Positions 51,101-61,300 of a stretch of DNA of 64,000 bases are shown piece by piece. A model generated the notes under the pieces. The model was not told the DNA's origin and ran no database searches. It worked only from the letters and a program-made list of their open reading frames with translations. The stretch comes from Chitinophaga japonensis (GTDB lineage: Bacteria; Bacteroidota; Bacteroidia; Chitinophagales; Chitinophagaceae): assembly GCF_007830125.1 (NCBI RefSeq), contig NZ_VLLG01000003.1, forward strand, positions 82,109-146,108. Reading direction: 5' to 3'. The number at the start of each line of letters is the position of its first letter. Position 1 is the stretch's first letter. A program made the translations under genes and the position numbers.

Positions 51101-51148
51101 GCCCACCATTTTGATCCAACACGGCCGGAAAGGGAAGCTTCTTTTCAT
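48104..51148 (-). CDS. SusC/RagA TonB-linked outer-membrane transporter
   Basis: The product is 1014 residues. A long N-terminal signal is followed by a carboxypeptidase-regulatory-like domain (about 55-130; VKVSGTVTDESGVPLPGVSV). The TonB-dependent plug (VVVVGYGTQKRERVTTAIAS) and a beta-barrel ending in TYTLGASFTL complete it. It imports oligosaccharides captured by SusD. It diverges from the sensor gene at 51345 across a 196-nt promoter region. Confidence 0.95.
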   Translation of the reverse strand: MKRSFPFRPCWIKMVGATFCQLAIVSIPYLNSAAKPASTVLSGSMAAHPWYQQVKVSGTVTDESGVPLPGVSVRVKGESEGTATDAAGRYSISMPGGSSTLIFSYIGYTPQEVAAGSRTTVNVRLAATETSLNAVVVVGYGTQKRERVTTAIASVKSGNFVKGAVQDAAQLVRGKVAGLNVITPDANPTGTAQINFRGITTLTSGTAPLVLIDGVPGTLTTVAPEDIESIDVLKDGSAAAIYGTRGTNGVILITTRKVNGAMPPTVDVHSYVTTQRIRRRLDFMNAAEYRELVAQGKPGAFDYGASTDWMDEITRTPVSHVHNISLRGGSQQTSYIVNLNYRNMQGLILRSDNNMLYPRLEVTHRMFNGKLRLNANLGGYQQTFFAGTDGSSYRGDVYRNGLTYNPTDPVKDANGNWTEHTDKTAYANPVSLLMETEGKHQHTNFRTLGTITYAPIEGLELKLLGSRDLYNSVRGYYESKRHYSTLRDGRNGYASRGTTRSEENLLELTANYQHTIRDHDFTALAGYSWRETSYQDYWMQNWDFPTDDFSYNNIGAGLALARGEAPQNSYQSRNKLVGYFFRLNYSFRNKYLLMASIRREGSSKFGRNNKYGNFPAISAGWNIRNENFLEGSRVLSALKLRGGFGITGTEPTDPYMSLNRLNFDTYTLINGQWVQVINPATNANPDLRWEKKEETNIGVDFGLWNNRVTGSLDLYRRVTRDLLMDYSVPTPPYLYNTIRANAASMENKGIEFQVNIAAIDQEDLKWNTAVNYSTNRNKLLSLSDRNFQLAAGYFDAGTTEEPIQQPIARIQIGQPIGNFWGFKSIDIDDQGYWIIEGKDGHPKPIADQQADDKQVLGNGLPKHYLNFNNSISYKNLDLNVTMRGAFGFQVLNTPRMFYAAPVMLTRGNLLRSAYDNIYGKRPLADDQSLNYVSYYIEQGDYWKIDNVTIGYNIPLKNTPIKALRVYASGSNLITFTKYSGIDPETGVTGLTPGLDDRNRYPATTTYTLGASFTL

Positions 51149-51184
51149 AACGGTTAGCTATTAGGAGATATTTTGGTTGAATAT

Positions 51185-51192
51185 TACATTTG
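51185..51192 (+). promoter_or_regulatory. Possible -7 element in the divergent PUL promoter region
   Basis: TACATTTG matches TAnnTTTG on the plus strand, 152 nt upstream of the sensor start at 51345. That long leader, or a different promoter, must be assumed. No matching SusC-direction element was found. Confidence 0.25.
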
Positions 51193-51344
51193 GCAGATCT
51201 GCACCAGGCGGGTCAAATTAAAGCGATAAAAAAATCAGGGGATTAACACTGCGTATCAAAATTCTCTCAATTTGTATCACGGCTGCCCTGCGGTGGCGTT
51301 TTGCGGGTGTTTTCTCTATTTTTGGGAAGATCATTTACGGGGTA

Positions 51345-54300
51345 ATGCGGTATTTTATTTTATATACGGTGCTGTTATTGTGCGCCGTTACGGCTAATGG
51401 CCAGCCCGTTTATTTCCGTCATTACCAGGTGGAGGACGGGCTGGCCAACAACACGGTGTTCTCGGCTTTCCAGGACGCCAGGGGCTTTATGTGGTTCGGC
51501 ACCAAGGAAGGTCTCAACCGTTTTGACGGCGGCGCTTTCAGGACCTTCAACATGAAGCAGGATAACCAGCAGGATGCCAAGGAATTTGTATACAGTATCC
51601 GGGAGGGTATCCATCAGACCTTGTGGGTAGGCACCCGGAAAGGACTCTATGAATTTGATCCCCGCACGGAGATATTTTCATTACTCGACCCCACGCGGGA
51701 CAGTGAGATACTCGATATTAAATCAGACGGTAAGGGAAAGATATGGTTCACATCAGATCTGCGGCTGTATTGTTATGATGAACGGAAGCATACCACGCGT
51801 CATTATGATCTTCGTATGGCGCAATCCCTCTGGATCACGGGCATCTGCATCAGTAAAGATCAAACGGTGTGGGCCTGCTCGGTGGATGGATATATCTTCC
51901 GGTATGATACTGCAAAAGATGTGTTCCATTGCGTGAATACGGCGGACGGGCAGCGGCTGTGGGAGGTGAACCGGATCTACTGTACACCATCCGGGCTGCT
52001 CCTCATCGGCACCATCCGTAGCCTGAGCTGCTATGATCCCATGAATGGCAGTTACCGCCCGCTGCTGGGGCTTCCTGTGCAGGAAAAGCCGGTGTATGTG
52101 CGCGACATCCTGCTGTTTGCTGCAAATGAATACTGGATCGCCACGGAATCGGGGATCTACATCGTTGACCTGGAAACCGGCCGCTTCATAAATATGCGGC
52201 AGCAGGACGCTAACCCTTACGCTATTTCAGACAATGCGGTTTACGCCCTTTGCAGGGACACAGAAGGCGGCATCTGGTGCGGCACTTATTTTGGCGGCGT
52301 AAATTATTATCACAGCCGTCACAGCTATTTCAGGAAGTACTTCCGCAATAGCAGCCCGCACAGCCTGAGCGGGAACGCCATTAGAGAGCTGTGCGCGGAT
52401 GGGCGGGGCAACCTGTGGGTAGGTACGGAAGATGCCGGGCTGAATAAACTCGATCTCGCCAGCGGGGAGGTAACACGTTTCTCCGCACCCGGAACACTTT
52501 CTTCCACGAATATACATGCGCTGCTGATAGACGGAAACGAGCTGTGGGTGGGAACGTTCCAGCAGGGGCTGGATGTGCTGGACCTCCATACCGGCAGGCG
52601 TTTGCGGCACTATAATGCAGACCCGGCTGCCAATGGACTGCTATCGAACTTCATTATCTCCGCCTGCAGAACACGGGCCGGGGAAATACTGCTCGGTACG
52701 AGTTACGGTATCTATCGCTATCAACGCAGCACCGGGCGTTTTGTAATGGCCCGTGAATTCCCGGAGAACAGTTATGTGTTCTGCCTGTATGAAGACCGGG
52801 ATGGCATTATCTGGGCCGGCACCATCGGTAAGGGACTGTATTACTACAATGCAAGGACGGGAGAGAAAGGCAATTTCGTTTATAATGCAGGTGACAGCAA
52901 TAGCCTGGGCAGTAACAGCGTGTGCGGCATTTTCCAGGACAGCGACCAGCATCTCTGGATATCGACGGAAGGAGGCGGCGTATGTAAACTGAACAAAGAC
53001 CGGCGCAGCTTCACCCGCTTTAACACCGCTTCCGGCCTGCCGAGCAATATGGTATACAAGGTGCTGGAGGATAAAAGCAAACGGCTCTGGATCAGCACAT
53101 CACAGGGACTGGCGCGGTATGATCCGGCGCAGAACAGTTGGAAGGTCTACACCAGGTCGCATGGTCTGCTTACAGACCAGTTCAATTACAGCTCTGGTTA
53201 CCGCGATTCCACCGGTACGCTGTATTTCGGCAGTGTAAAGGGATTGATCAGTTTTGATCCCGATCTCCTGGCGCCGGATAAAGCCAGTCCGCCCGTATAC
53301 ATCACCAGCTTCCAGGTCAATAACCAGGACCTCCCGATCAGCCGTTCCACGATGCCGTACTCGGTCTCCTTCATGGATACTGTTACGCTTGCATATGACC
53401 GGTCATCTTTCGCGATCGGCTTCGCCGCGCTCACCTATATTGCAGCGGATATGACGCAGTATGCTTACCGGCTGGACGGGCTGGACAAGGACTGGACCTA
53501 CCTGCCGGCCAACCGCAAGGCGTATTTTACCGGGCTTGCTCCCGGCGATTATACGTTCCGGGTGAGAACGGCCGGTAATGACGGCAGTTGGCGGAACAGG
53601 GAGGAGACGCGCCTGCTGATCCGGATTGCCCCGCCCTGGTGGAGCAGTCCTTTTGCATATGCTGTATATGCCGGGTTGCTGCTTGTATTGATCTACGCGC
53701 TGGTGAGCGCCTACCACCGCCGCCAGAAAGAAAAGCACAAACGCAGGCTGGCGCTGTTTGAACAGGAAAAGGAGAAGGAGATCTACAAGGCCAAGATCGA
53801 ATTCTTCACCAATGTGGCGCATGAGATCCGCACACCGCTGACATTGATCAAGGGACCGCTGGAAATGGTGATCGATGAGGTAGGGGAGCAGCCGGGGATC
53901 AAAAAAAGCCTGCAAAGCATTGAAAGAAATACAGAGCGGCTCGTGGCGCTGACGGACCAGTTGCTCGATTTCCGCAAAACGGAAAACCAGGGCTTTTCGC
54001 TCAGTTTCGTGAAGGCGCACGTGCCCTGGCTGGTACAGGAGAACTACCAGGCGTTTGCAACCGCTGCCCGGCAAAGGTCCCTGTCATACAACATTGAATT
54101 GCCGGAGAAAGGTTTCCACGCCTTCATTGATATCGAGGCCTTCCACAAGATCATGAGCAACCTGATCGGCAACGCCGTGAAATATGCCGCCCAACAAGTG
54201 GTGGTGCGGGTATTGCCTCCTTCCGGGGAGCCGGGTATGTTTCGCATAGAAGTGGGTAACGATGGAGCATTGATCCCCTGGACGCTGCGGGAAAAGATCT

Positions 54301-54503
54301 TCGAGCCTTTCTTCCGCATCCGCGCAACGGAACAACCCGGGTCTGGAATAGGTCTTTCACTGTCCCGCGCGCTCACGCAACTGCACAACGGCGTGCTGGA
54401 GCTACAGCAGGCAGACAGCAACATGAACATATTTGTACTTAGGTTGCCGGTACATCAAAACATTGAATTCAGGCTCAGCTCTGTAGAGAAAAAATCTTTT
54501 TAA
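51345..54503 (+). CDS. Two-component sensor histidine kinase with periplasmic glycan-sensor propeller
   Basis: The product is 1052 residues. A signal peptide (ending TANGQ) precedes repeated beta-propeller motifs such as GFMWFGTKEGLNRFDGG (about 25-690), a Y_Y_Y domain (about 695-770) and a membrane helix (YAVYAGLLLVLIYALVSAY). Next come a HisKA box with phospho-acceptor His826 (NVAHEIRTPLTLIKG) and an HATPase with N-box (NLIGNAVKYA) and G-box (GSGIGLSLSRAL). It stops after the kinase domain, so receiver and HTH domains, normally fused, are encoded by the next gene. Confidence 0.93.
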   Translation: MRYFILYTVLLLCAVTANGQPVYFRHYQVEDGLANNTVFSAFQDARGFMWFGTKEGLNRFDGGAFRTFNMKQDNQQDAKEFVYSIREGIHQTLWVGTRKGLYEFDPRTEIFSLLDPTRDSEILDIKSDGKGKIWFTSDLRLYCYDERKHTTRHYDLRMAQSLWITGICISKDQTVWACSVDGYIFRYDTAKDVFHCVNTADGQRLWEVNRIYCTPSGLLLIGTIRSLSCYDPMNGSYRPLLGLPVQEKPVYVRDILLFAANEYWIATESGIYIVDLETGRFINMRQQDANPYAISDNAVYALCRDTEGGIWCGTYFGGVNYYHSRHSYFRKYFRNSSPHSLSGNAIRELCADGRGNLWVGTEDAGLNKLDLASGEVTRFSAPGTLSSTNIHALLIDGNELWVGTFQQGLDVLDLHTGRRLRHYNADPAANGLLSNFIISACRTRAGEILLGTSYGIYRYQRSTGRFVMAREFPENSYVFCLYEDRDGIIWAGTIGKGLYYYNARTGEKGNFVYNAGDSNSLGSNSVCGIFQDSDQHLWISTEGGGVCKLNKDRRSFTRFNTASGLPSNMVYKVLEDKSKRLWISTSQGLARYDPAQNSWKVYTRSHGLLTDQFNYSSGYRDSTGTLYFGSVKGLISFDPDLLAPDKASPPVYITSFQVNNQDLPISRSTMPYSVSFMDTVTLAYDRSSFAIGFAALTYIAADMTQYAYRLDGLDKDWTYLPANRKAYFTGLAPGDYTFRVRTAGNDGSWRNREETRLLIRIAPPWWSSPFAYAVYAGLLLVLIYALVSAYHRRQKEKHKRRLALFEQEKEKEIYKAKIEFFTNVAHEIRTPLTLIKGPLEMVIDEVGEQPGIKKSLQSIERNTERLVALTDQLLDFRKTENQGFSLSFVKAHVPWLVQENYQAFATAARQRSLSYNIELPEKGFHAFIDIEAFHKIMSNLIGNAVKYAAQQVVVRVLPPSGEPGMFRIEVGNDGALIPWTLREKIFEPFFRIRATEQPGSGIGLSLSRALTQLHNGVLELQQADSNMNIFVLRLPVHQNIEFRLSSVEKKSF

Positions 54504-54507
54504 TGCC

Positions 54508-55287
54508 ATGCGCCCGACACTCCTGATAGTAGACGACAATAAAGAGATCCTTGAATTTGTACAGGAAATCCTGGGAGCGGAATATGATGTTATACAGACA
54601 ACGGATGCCCGGAAGGCCCTGGAGGTGCTGGCCACCGCTGCGGTGCAACTGGTGATCAGCGATGTGATGATGCCGGAAATGGACGGATTTGAATTTTGTA
54701 AAATGATCAAATCGAACCTTGAATATTGCCATATCCCGGTTATCCTGCTCACCGCAAAAAATACGCTGATGTCCAGGATCGAAGGGCTGGAGCTGGGTGC
54801 GGATGCGTATATCGATAAACCTTTCTCTCCCCGGCACCTGAAAGTGCAGGTGGCAAACCTGATCGCGAACCGGAATATGATCCGGGAATACTTTGCCCAT
54901 TCGCCGCTGGCGCATATAAAAACGATGGCCGGCAGCAAGGCGGACGAGCTTTTCCTGGAACAGTTGAATGACATTATCCTGCAGCACCTCGACAACCTGC
55001 AACTGGATGGTGAATTTCTTGCGGAAGCGCTGAATATGAGCCGCTCTACGTTATACCGTAAAATAAAAGCGATCTCCAATCTTACTATTCATGAGCTGAT
55101 CAACCTGGCCAGGCTGAAGAAGGCTGCGGAACTGCTGGCGGAGGGCACGTACAGGGTGTTTGAGGTATCCAATATTACGGGGTTCAGTTCGCCCAACCAC
55201 TTCAACCGCATTTTCTTCCGGCAATTCGGTATGTCCCCCACCGGCTTTATGAAAAGGAACGGGCGGGGCGGCAATAGCGCTCACTGA
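54508..55287 (+). CDS. Response regulator with AraC-type DNA-binding domain
   Basis: The product is 259 residues. The receiver (1-125) has acidic residues Asp9-Asp10 (LLIVDDNKE) and phospho-acceptor Asp52 (VISDVMMPEMDG). A linker leads to an AraC helix-turn-helix pair (about 165-250; LAEALNMSRSTLYRKIKAIS, then FSSPNHFNRIFFRQFGMSP). It starts 4 nt after the sensor stop, in another frame. It almost certainly receives phosphate from the sensor and activates the susC-susD-GH127 operon. Confidence 0.93.
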   Translation: MRPTLLIVDDNKEILEFVQEILGAEYDVIQTTDARKALEVLATAAVQLVISDVMMPEMDGFEFCKMIKSNLEYCHIPVILLTAKNTLMSRIEGLELGADAYIDKPFSPRHLKVQVANLIANRNMIREYFAHSPLAHIKTMAGSKADELFLEQLNDIILQHLDNLQLDGEFLAEALNMSRSTLYRKIKAISNLTIHELINLARLKKAAELLAEGTYRVFEVSNITGFSSPNHFNRIFFRQFGMSPTGFMKRNGRGGNSAH

Positions 55288-55303
55288 AAGACAGGAGCCG
55301 TTG

Positions 55304-56497
55304 TCAAAGGCTGTTCTTTATCGCCTTGATATACTGTTTATTATTGGATTTTTTAATGTCGATCTCCCGGCACTGGTTGAATCCCGCAAACACTTTAAGG
55401 GCATCCACGGTCCTGGCGAGGGTGGGCTGGCTTAGCTTCACCGGCTCAAAGTGAAAATTGTGGACGATCAGTACCCTTTGTTTCCGGTCGGCCTTTGCAT
55501 CCATCCTCGCAATAAAAGTATCGCCGGCCAGCACGGGCAATGAAAAGTACCCGTATTTCCGCTTAGCTGCCGGTACAAAACATTCTACCTGGTAATCGAA
55601 ATCAAAAAAATCCCTTAACCGGTGCCGGAAAACATTTAACACATCGAAGGGGGACAGGATAAATACATCATCCGACAGTTGGATCTTTTTGTTCTTATAA
55701 GCAGGCAACATATAGAGCGGCGCGGTTTTCCGGTCTTCAATCGCCACCCGGCACACTTCGCCTTCGTCAGCAAGTTTTTCCAGCTCCTTCTTTACCAGGT
55801 TATCTTTTACGCGGCGGGCGCGCCAGGCCAGTTCCTTGGCATAGGCAATGCCAAGGGCCTGCAATTCCCGCCGGATCACGTGCCGGGCAAATGCTTCCGG
55901 TGTGGGCATGGTGGTATCGATATCACCCGGGATTAAATTAATGGGGAGGTCATATACCTTCTGAAAGTCCCTTGTGCGCGTGGCCATCAGCCTTCCATCC
56001 AGGTACAGGCGCTCCAGCGCCACTTTGGACGGCCGCCAGTCCCACCACCCTGAACCGGGCTCCTGGCGGTCATTATCAAAATCCTTTACCATCAGCGGCC
56101 CTTCGCGTGCAATCCTGTCCAGTACCTTGTTCATAAGATTGATCTCCGGGGGCGTCAGCGGTTTCCGGGCGGATAAAAAACCCTGCTTCACGGGCAGCGA
56201 GTAGCGGAAATTATGCATGGGAATATACCCCGAGTCGGAGGTCAGGAATTCAAATATCCTGCCGTCCGCCTGCAGCTCGTCCAGCCATTCCGGTTGATAG
56301 TCCGGCACCCGGGCCGCAATGGTATGGTGGTGCGCACGCTCTACAACATAATTCGTATCTACCTGGATAAAGCCCAGGTGGTCTATGAGCTTATAGACCG
56401 CTTCTATGCCCTTTCCGAACTGCGCGCGTTTGGATAATCCCGCGGCATGGAGGATGATCTTCCTGGCTTGTGACGGGGTGAGGATAAGTTGTTCCAT
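55304..56497 (-). CDS. YcaQ/AlkX-type DNA glycosylase with winged helices
   Basis: The product is 397 residues. The family QxD catalytic motif is Gln45-Val46-Asp47 (LGFIQVDTNYVVERAHHHT), followed by the His-rich strand. Winged-helix repeats, including NKVLDRIAREGPLMVKDFD, fill the middle. Bacterial YcaQ excises alkylated bases and unhooks interstrand crosslinks; this homologue probably does the same. It converges with the response regulator and is unrelated to the glycan locus. Confidence 0.88.
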   Translation of the reverse strand: MEQLILTPSQARKIILHAAGLSKRAQFGKGIEAVYKLIDHLGFIQVDTNYVVERAHHHTIAARVPDYQPEWLDELQADGRIFEFLTSDSGYIPMHNFRYSLPVKQGFLSARKPLTPPEINLMNKVLDRIAREGPLMVKDFDNDRQEPGSGWWDWRPSKVALERLYLDGRLMATRTRDFQKVYDLPINLIPGDIDTTMPTPEAFARHVIRRELQALGIAYAKELAWRARRVKDNLVKKELEKLADEGEVCRVAIEDRKTAPLYMLPAYKNKKIQLSDDVFILSPFDVLNVFRHRLRDFFDFDYQVECFVPAAKRKYGYFSLPVLAGDTFIARMDAKADRKQRVLIVHNFHFEPVKLSQPTLARTVDALKVFAGFNQCREIDIKKSNNKQYIKAIKNSL

Positions 56498-56770
56498 TTC
56501 GTTATTTATACCTTAGGCCATTTAAATTACTAAAGAAAAGCCACCTTAAAAACACCTTAAATTCTGAAAACCGTTTGCACATTGCCGTCATTCCTGCTAA
56601 TTTTACAAATCTTGCCACCAGGTGCAGCCCGGTAGTGACGCAGGTCGGCAAATGGCCAGGATGTATGATGGCTTTCCACGCAAGGGAAAGCTTTGTTTTT
56701 TCCGGTGTATTTTGGAAGGTAATTTATAACAGTACATGGTTAATAAACTTCAAATTATTTTTGAAGCCGG

Positions 56771-57127
56771 ATGATGAGATTGTTTATCAGATATTTGCTG
56801 GCATGTTGTTTTTTGTTACTGGGCGGGTATGTGCTTACCTGCCATAACCGCATCTGCTCTGCTGTACGGAATGATAAGGCCCAGGTCCGCAAGACCGCTT
56901 CATCCACGGAGAAGTTCAGTGACAGCATGGCGGTGACGGAAAGCGAGGATGATGATGAATCGCCTTCCTCCAGGAAGTATGCAAAAACCGCCACTTACTG
57001 TGTTACCTTCTTTGAACAGGCCCCCGGGCGCATCTCCTGCGATGCTGAAAACCACCTCCCCTTTTGCGAGCATTTTTCCTATTCGGCCCCTTATAAGTTT
57101 ATCATCCACCGGGTGATCCGGATTTGA
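56771..57127 (+). CDS. Hypothetical membrane-anchored or exported protein
   Basis: The product is 118 residues. A hydrophobic N-terminal segment (YLLACCFLLLGGYVL) is followed by a Ser/Glu/Asp-rich linker (SMAVTESEDDDESPSSRKY) and a Cys-containing C-terminus (RISCDAENHLPFCEHFSY). No family recognised. It stands alone between the YcaQ gene and the efflux operon. Confidence 0.5.
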   Translation: MMRLFIRYLLACCFLLLGGYVLTCHNRICSAVRNDKAQVRKTASSTEKFSDSMAVTESEDDDESPSSRKYAKTATYCVTFFEQAPGRISCDAENHLPFCEHFSYSAPYKFIIHRVIRI

Positions 57128-57248
57128 TATTACATCCCTTACAGGCAACGGACATTGCCTGACTTTTCCATCATTATTTATTGACCGTACCGCCAGTATA
57201 GCTTGCTGCTATAGCGGCCGGGTATGTTATGCACTTATTAAAAATACT

Positions 57249-58331
57249 ATGCAAAGAATTCTCATGCTCATGGGCTTGTGTGCCTTGCTGTGCTATACAA
57301 GCTGCAAATCAACAGAAGAAGAAAAAGAAGCGCCCACCAAATTTCTTGTGACCAGCGCGGTGAAGATGGATACGGCCTACACCAGGGAATATGTGTGCCA
57401 GATCCGCTCCATCCGTAACATTGAACTAAGAGCCCAGGAAAAGGGCTACCTGCAGGGCATTTTCGTGGACGAAGGCCAGTTTGTAAAGGCCGGGCAATTG
57501 CTGTTCAAGATCATGCCCAGGATCTACGAGGCCGAAATGCAGAAAGCAGCGGCCGAGGCCAAAGCAGCCGAAATTGAGGCACAGAACACCAAAGCCCTGG
57601 CAGACCGCAATGTAGTGTCGCAGAACGAGCTGGCCCTGGCCAATGCCAAATATGAAAAGGCAAAGGCGGAGCTGGCCCTGGCTAAAGTGCACCTGGCATT
57701 CACGGAAATAAGAGCGCCCTTTGACGGTATCATAGACCGCCTGCACCTGAAGCTGGGCAGCCTGGTAGAAGAGGGCGACCTGCTGACCACCCTTTCAGAC
57801 AACAGCCACATGTGGGTGTACTTCAATGTGTCAGAGCCCGAATACCTGAATTACAGATCCAGTGTGAAAGACCAGGGAAAGCTGCCGGTGCGCCTGCTGA
57901 TGGCCAATAAACAGGTGTTCAAACAGCCCGGTGTGGTGGAAACCATTGAAGGCGAGTTTGATAACGAGACCGGGAATATCGCCTTCAGGGCCACTTTCCC
58001 TAACCCCGACAAACTGTTAAGGCATGGAGAAACCGGCAATATACTGATGGAAGTGCCGCTGAAAAACGCCATTGTGATCCCGCAGAAAGCCACGCTTGAG
58101 ATCATGGACAAGAAATATGTTTTTGTAGTGGATAAAAATAACGAGGTGAAGCTGAGACCTATTACCATTGGCGCCGAAATGCCGGACCTGTATGTAGTGC
58201 AGGAAGGGCTGGCCGCAAATGAGAAGATATTGCTGGAAGGTTTGCGGAAAGTGAAAAATAATGACAAGATATCCTTTGACTACGAGGAGCCCAGGTCGGT
58301 AATCGCTCATTTAAAGTTACCAACGGAATAA
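57249..58331 (+). CDS. RND efflux periplasmic adaptor lipoprotein
   Basis: The product is 360 residues. A lipobox (CYTSC) anchors it to the inner membrane. It has the lipoyl half (RSIRNIELRAQEKGYLQGIF), an Ala-rich alpha-hairpin (about 100-140; EMQKAAAEAKAAEIEAQNTK), the second lipoyl half (FTEIRAPFDGIIDRLHLKLG) and a beta-barrel. It bridges the RND pump and the outer-membrane factor and is the first gene of a three-gene operon. Confidence 0.94.
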   Translation: MQRILMLMGLCALLCYTSCKSTEEEKEAPTKFLVTSAVKMDTAYTREYVCQIRSIRNIELRAQEKGYLQGIFVDEGQFVKAGQLLFKIMPRIYEAEMQKAAAEAKAAEIEAQNTKALADRNVVSQNELALANAKYEKAKAELALAKVHLAFTEIRAPFDGIIDRLHLKLGSLVEEGDLLTTLSDNSHMWVYFNVSEPEYLNYRSSVKDQGKLPVRLLMANKQVFKQPGVVETIEGEFDNETGNIAFRATFPNPDKLLRHGETGNILMEVPLKNAIVIPQKATLEIMDKKYVFVVDKNNEVKLRPITIGAEMPDLYVVQEGLAANEKILLEGLRKVKNNDKISFDYEEPRSVIAHLKLPTE

Positions 58332-58357
58332 AGTAAAGTCTCAAAAAAGCAGGAAAC

Positions 58358-61300
58358 ATGTTCAATATATTCATGAAACGGCCGGTCTTTGCGATAGTGA
58401 TATCACTTGTCATTATTTTCATGGGCTTACTGGCCATTAATACCCTTCCCACCTCGCAGTTCCCGTCCATTGCCCCTCCCCGGGTAGAGGTAACGGTAGC
58501 TTATCCCGGCGCCAGCGCGGACGTGCTGGTGAAATCCGTGCTGATCCCCATGGAAAAGGCGGTGAACGGGGTGCCGGGTATGAAGTATATGACCTCCGAC
58601 GCTACCAGCGCCGGTGAGGCCAATATACAGGTGGTTTTTGACCTGGGCACCGATCCCAACCAGGCAGTAGTAAACGTAAAGAACAGGATCGAGCAGGTAA
58701 CGAACCGCCTGCCGGTGCTGGTGCAGCGCGAAGGTATCGTGGTGAACGTGCTGCAGCCCAATATGCTGATGTATGTGAATGTTTACAGCAAAGACCCCGG
58801 GGCCGACGAAAAGTTCCTTTACAACTATGCGAATGTTAACGTACTGAATGAGCTCCGGAGGGTGCCGGGCGTAGGTAAGGCGCAGATACTCGGCAGCCGG
58901 CAATACGCTATGCGCATCTGGCTGAAGCCCGACCGGATGCGGGCCTACAACGTATCCACGGATGAAGTAATGGAAGCGCTGGCCAACCAGAGCGTGATCG
59001 GCTCGCCCGGCAGGTTGGGCAGAAGTGACGGCAAGCGCTCGGAAGCGCTGGAATATGTGCTGACCTACCAGGGACGGTACAACCAGCCGGAGCAATATAA
59101 AGATGTGATCATCCGCGCCAGCGCTAATGGAGAAGTGCTGTACCTGAAAGATGTTGCAGATGTGGAGCTGGGCAGCGAATTCTATGATATTTATTCCAAC
59201 CTGAATAACCATCCCTCCGCGGCCATCGTGCTGAAGCAAACCGTGGGCAGTAACGCCAGCGAGGTGATCAAAAGCATAAAGGCCAAGCTGCAGGAGCTGA
59301 AAACCTCCTTCCCCCCGGGAATGGACTATGAGATCAGCTACGACGTTTCCAGTTTCCTGGATGCCTCTATCGAGAAAGTGCTGCATACCCTGGGCGAAGC
59401 CTTTGTGCTGGTGGCCATCGTGGTATTCCTGTTCTTGGGCGACTGGCGCTCCACCCTCATCCCCACGCTGGCGGTACCGGTGTCCCTGGTGGGGGCTTTC
59501 TTCTGCATGCAGTTGTTCGGGCTCACCATCAACCTGATCACGCTGTTTGCGCTGGTGCTGGCTATCGGCATCGTGGTGGACAATGCGATCGTGGTGATTG
59601 AGGCCGTGCACGCCAAGATGGAGGAAACGCACCTCTCGCCCTACCAGGCCAGCAAGCAGGTGCTGCACGAGATCAGCGGCGCCATTGTGGCCATCACCTT
59701 TGTAATGGCGGCGGTATTTGTCCCGGTGGCGTTTATGTCCGGCCCCGTGGGCATCTTCTACCGGCAGTTCTCCATTACCATGGCTACCTCTATCGTGCTT
59801 TCCGGCCTGGTGGCGCTTACGCTCACGCCGGTGCTCTGCGCCATGATACTGAAGAATAACCATGGGAAGCCGCGGAAAAAATCACCGGTAGATAAATTCA
59901 TTGCCTGGTTTAACAGGGGCTTTGAAAAGCTGACCGGGCGGTATACCCGCCTGCTGGAAAAGATCGTGAACCGGCAGGTGGTCACCTTCGGTATATTGCT
60001 GGCCTTCTGCTTCGGCATATTCGGATTGAGCAAGCAACTGCCCGCCGGCTTTATTCCCAGCGAGGACCAGGGCATGATCTACGCCATTATCCAGACGCCC
60101 CCGGGATCTACGCTGGAAAGGACCAATGACATCGCGCGGAAAGTGCAGGCCATTGCGGAGCATGTGGAAGGCATTCAATCCGTTTCCGCACTGGCCGGTT
60201 ACGAGGTACTGACCGAAGGCCGCGGCTCCAATGCCGGTACTTGTTTGATCAACCTGAAAGACTGGTCCAGGCGCAAGCATAATGTGAATGAGATCATCCA
60301 CGAGCTGGAAGAGGAGTGCCGGGATATACCGGGCGCCACCATCGAGTTCTTCGGGCCGCCGGCCGTGCCGGGTTATGGCGCTGCAGGCGGTTTCGCGCTG
60401 CGCCTGCTGGACAAGACCAATGGCGACGATTACAAGGAGCTGGAAAAGGTGAATGACGACTTCATGGAGGCGCTGCGCCAGCGCAAGGAGCTGAAAGGCC
60501 TGTTTACTTTCTTCAGCGCCAACTATCCCCAGTACGAGCTGCTGATAGACAACAAGGCGGCCATGCAGAAAGGGGTGTCCATCGGTAAAGCGCTGGACAA
60601 CCTGTCTATCCTGATAGGCAGTACTTACGAGCAGGGTTTCATCCGCTTTGGTACCTTCTTCAAGGTATATGTGCAGGCCTCCCCGGAATACAGGCGGCTG
60701 CCCGACGACCTGATGAAGCTGTACGTAAAGAATGACCGTGATGAGATGGTGCCCTACTCCGCTTTCATGTCCATTAAAAAGAGCCATGGGCTGAATGAGA
60801 TCACCCGCTACAATATGTACACCTCCTCTGCTATCCGGGGAGAGCCTGCGCCGGGATACAGCAGCGGTGAAGCGATCAGGGTGATACAGGAAGTGGCTGC
60901 AAAAACACTCCCGCACGGGTACGGCATTGACTGGGAAGGCCTGTCGAAAGATGAGGTAGGGCGTGGCAACGAAGCGCTCTATATCTTCCTCATCGTGCTG
61001 GCATTCGTATACCTGATCCTGGCCGCGCAGTACGAAAGCTTCTTCCTGCCGCTGGCCGTGATCCTGTCCCTGCCGGCCGGGGTTTTCGGGGCGTTTATGC
61101 TGATCAAGGCCATGGGCCTGGCCAATGATATTTATGCACAGGTGGGGCTGGTAATGCTGGTGGGCCTGCTGGGCAAGAACGCCGTGCTGATCGTGGAATT
61201 TGCCGCGCAGAAGCACCGCGAAGGCGCATCGGTGCTCAACGCCGCCATTGAAGGCGCAAAGACCCGTTTCCGCCCGATATTAATGACCTCCCTCGCCTTT

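Noticed and set aside
58427-61216. Long minus-strand open frames opposite the RND permease
   Set aside because: They are rich in His, Gln, Arg and Gly with no family resemblance. They mirror the GC-rich codon pattern of the true gene on the plus strand.
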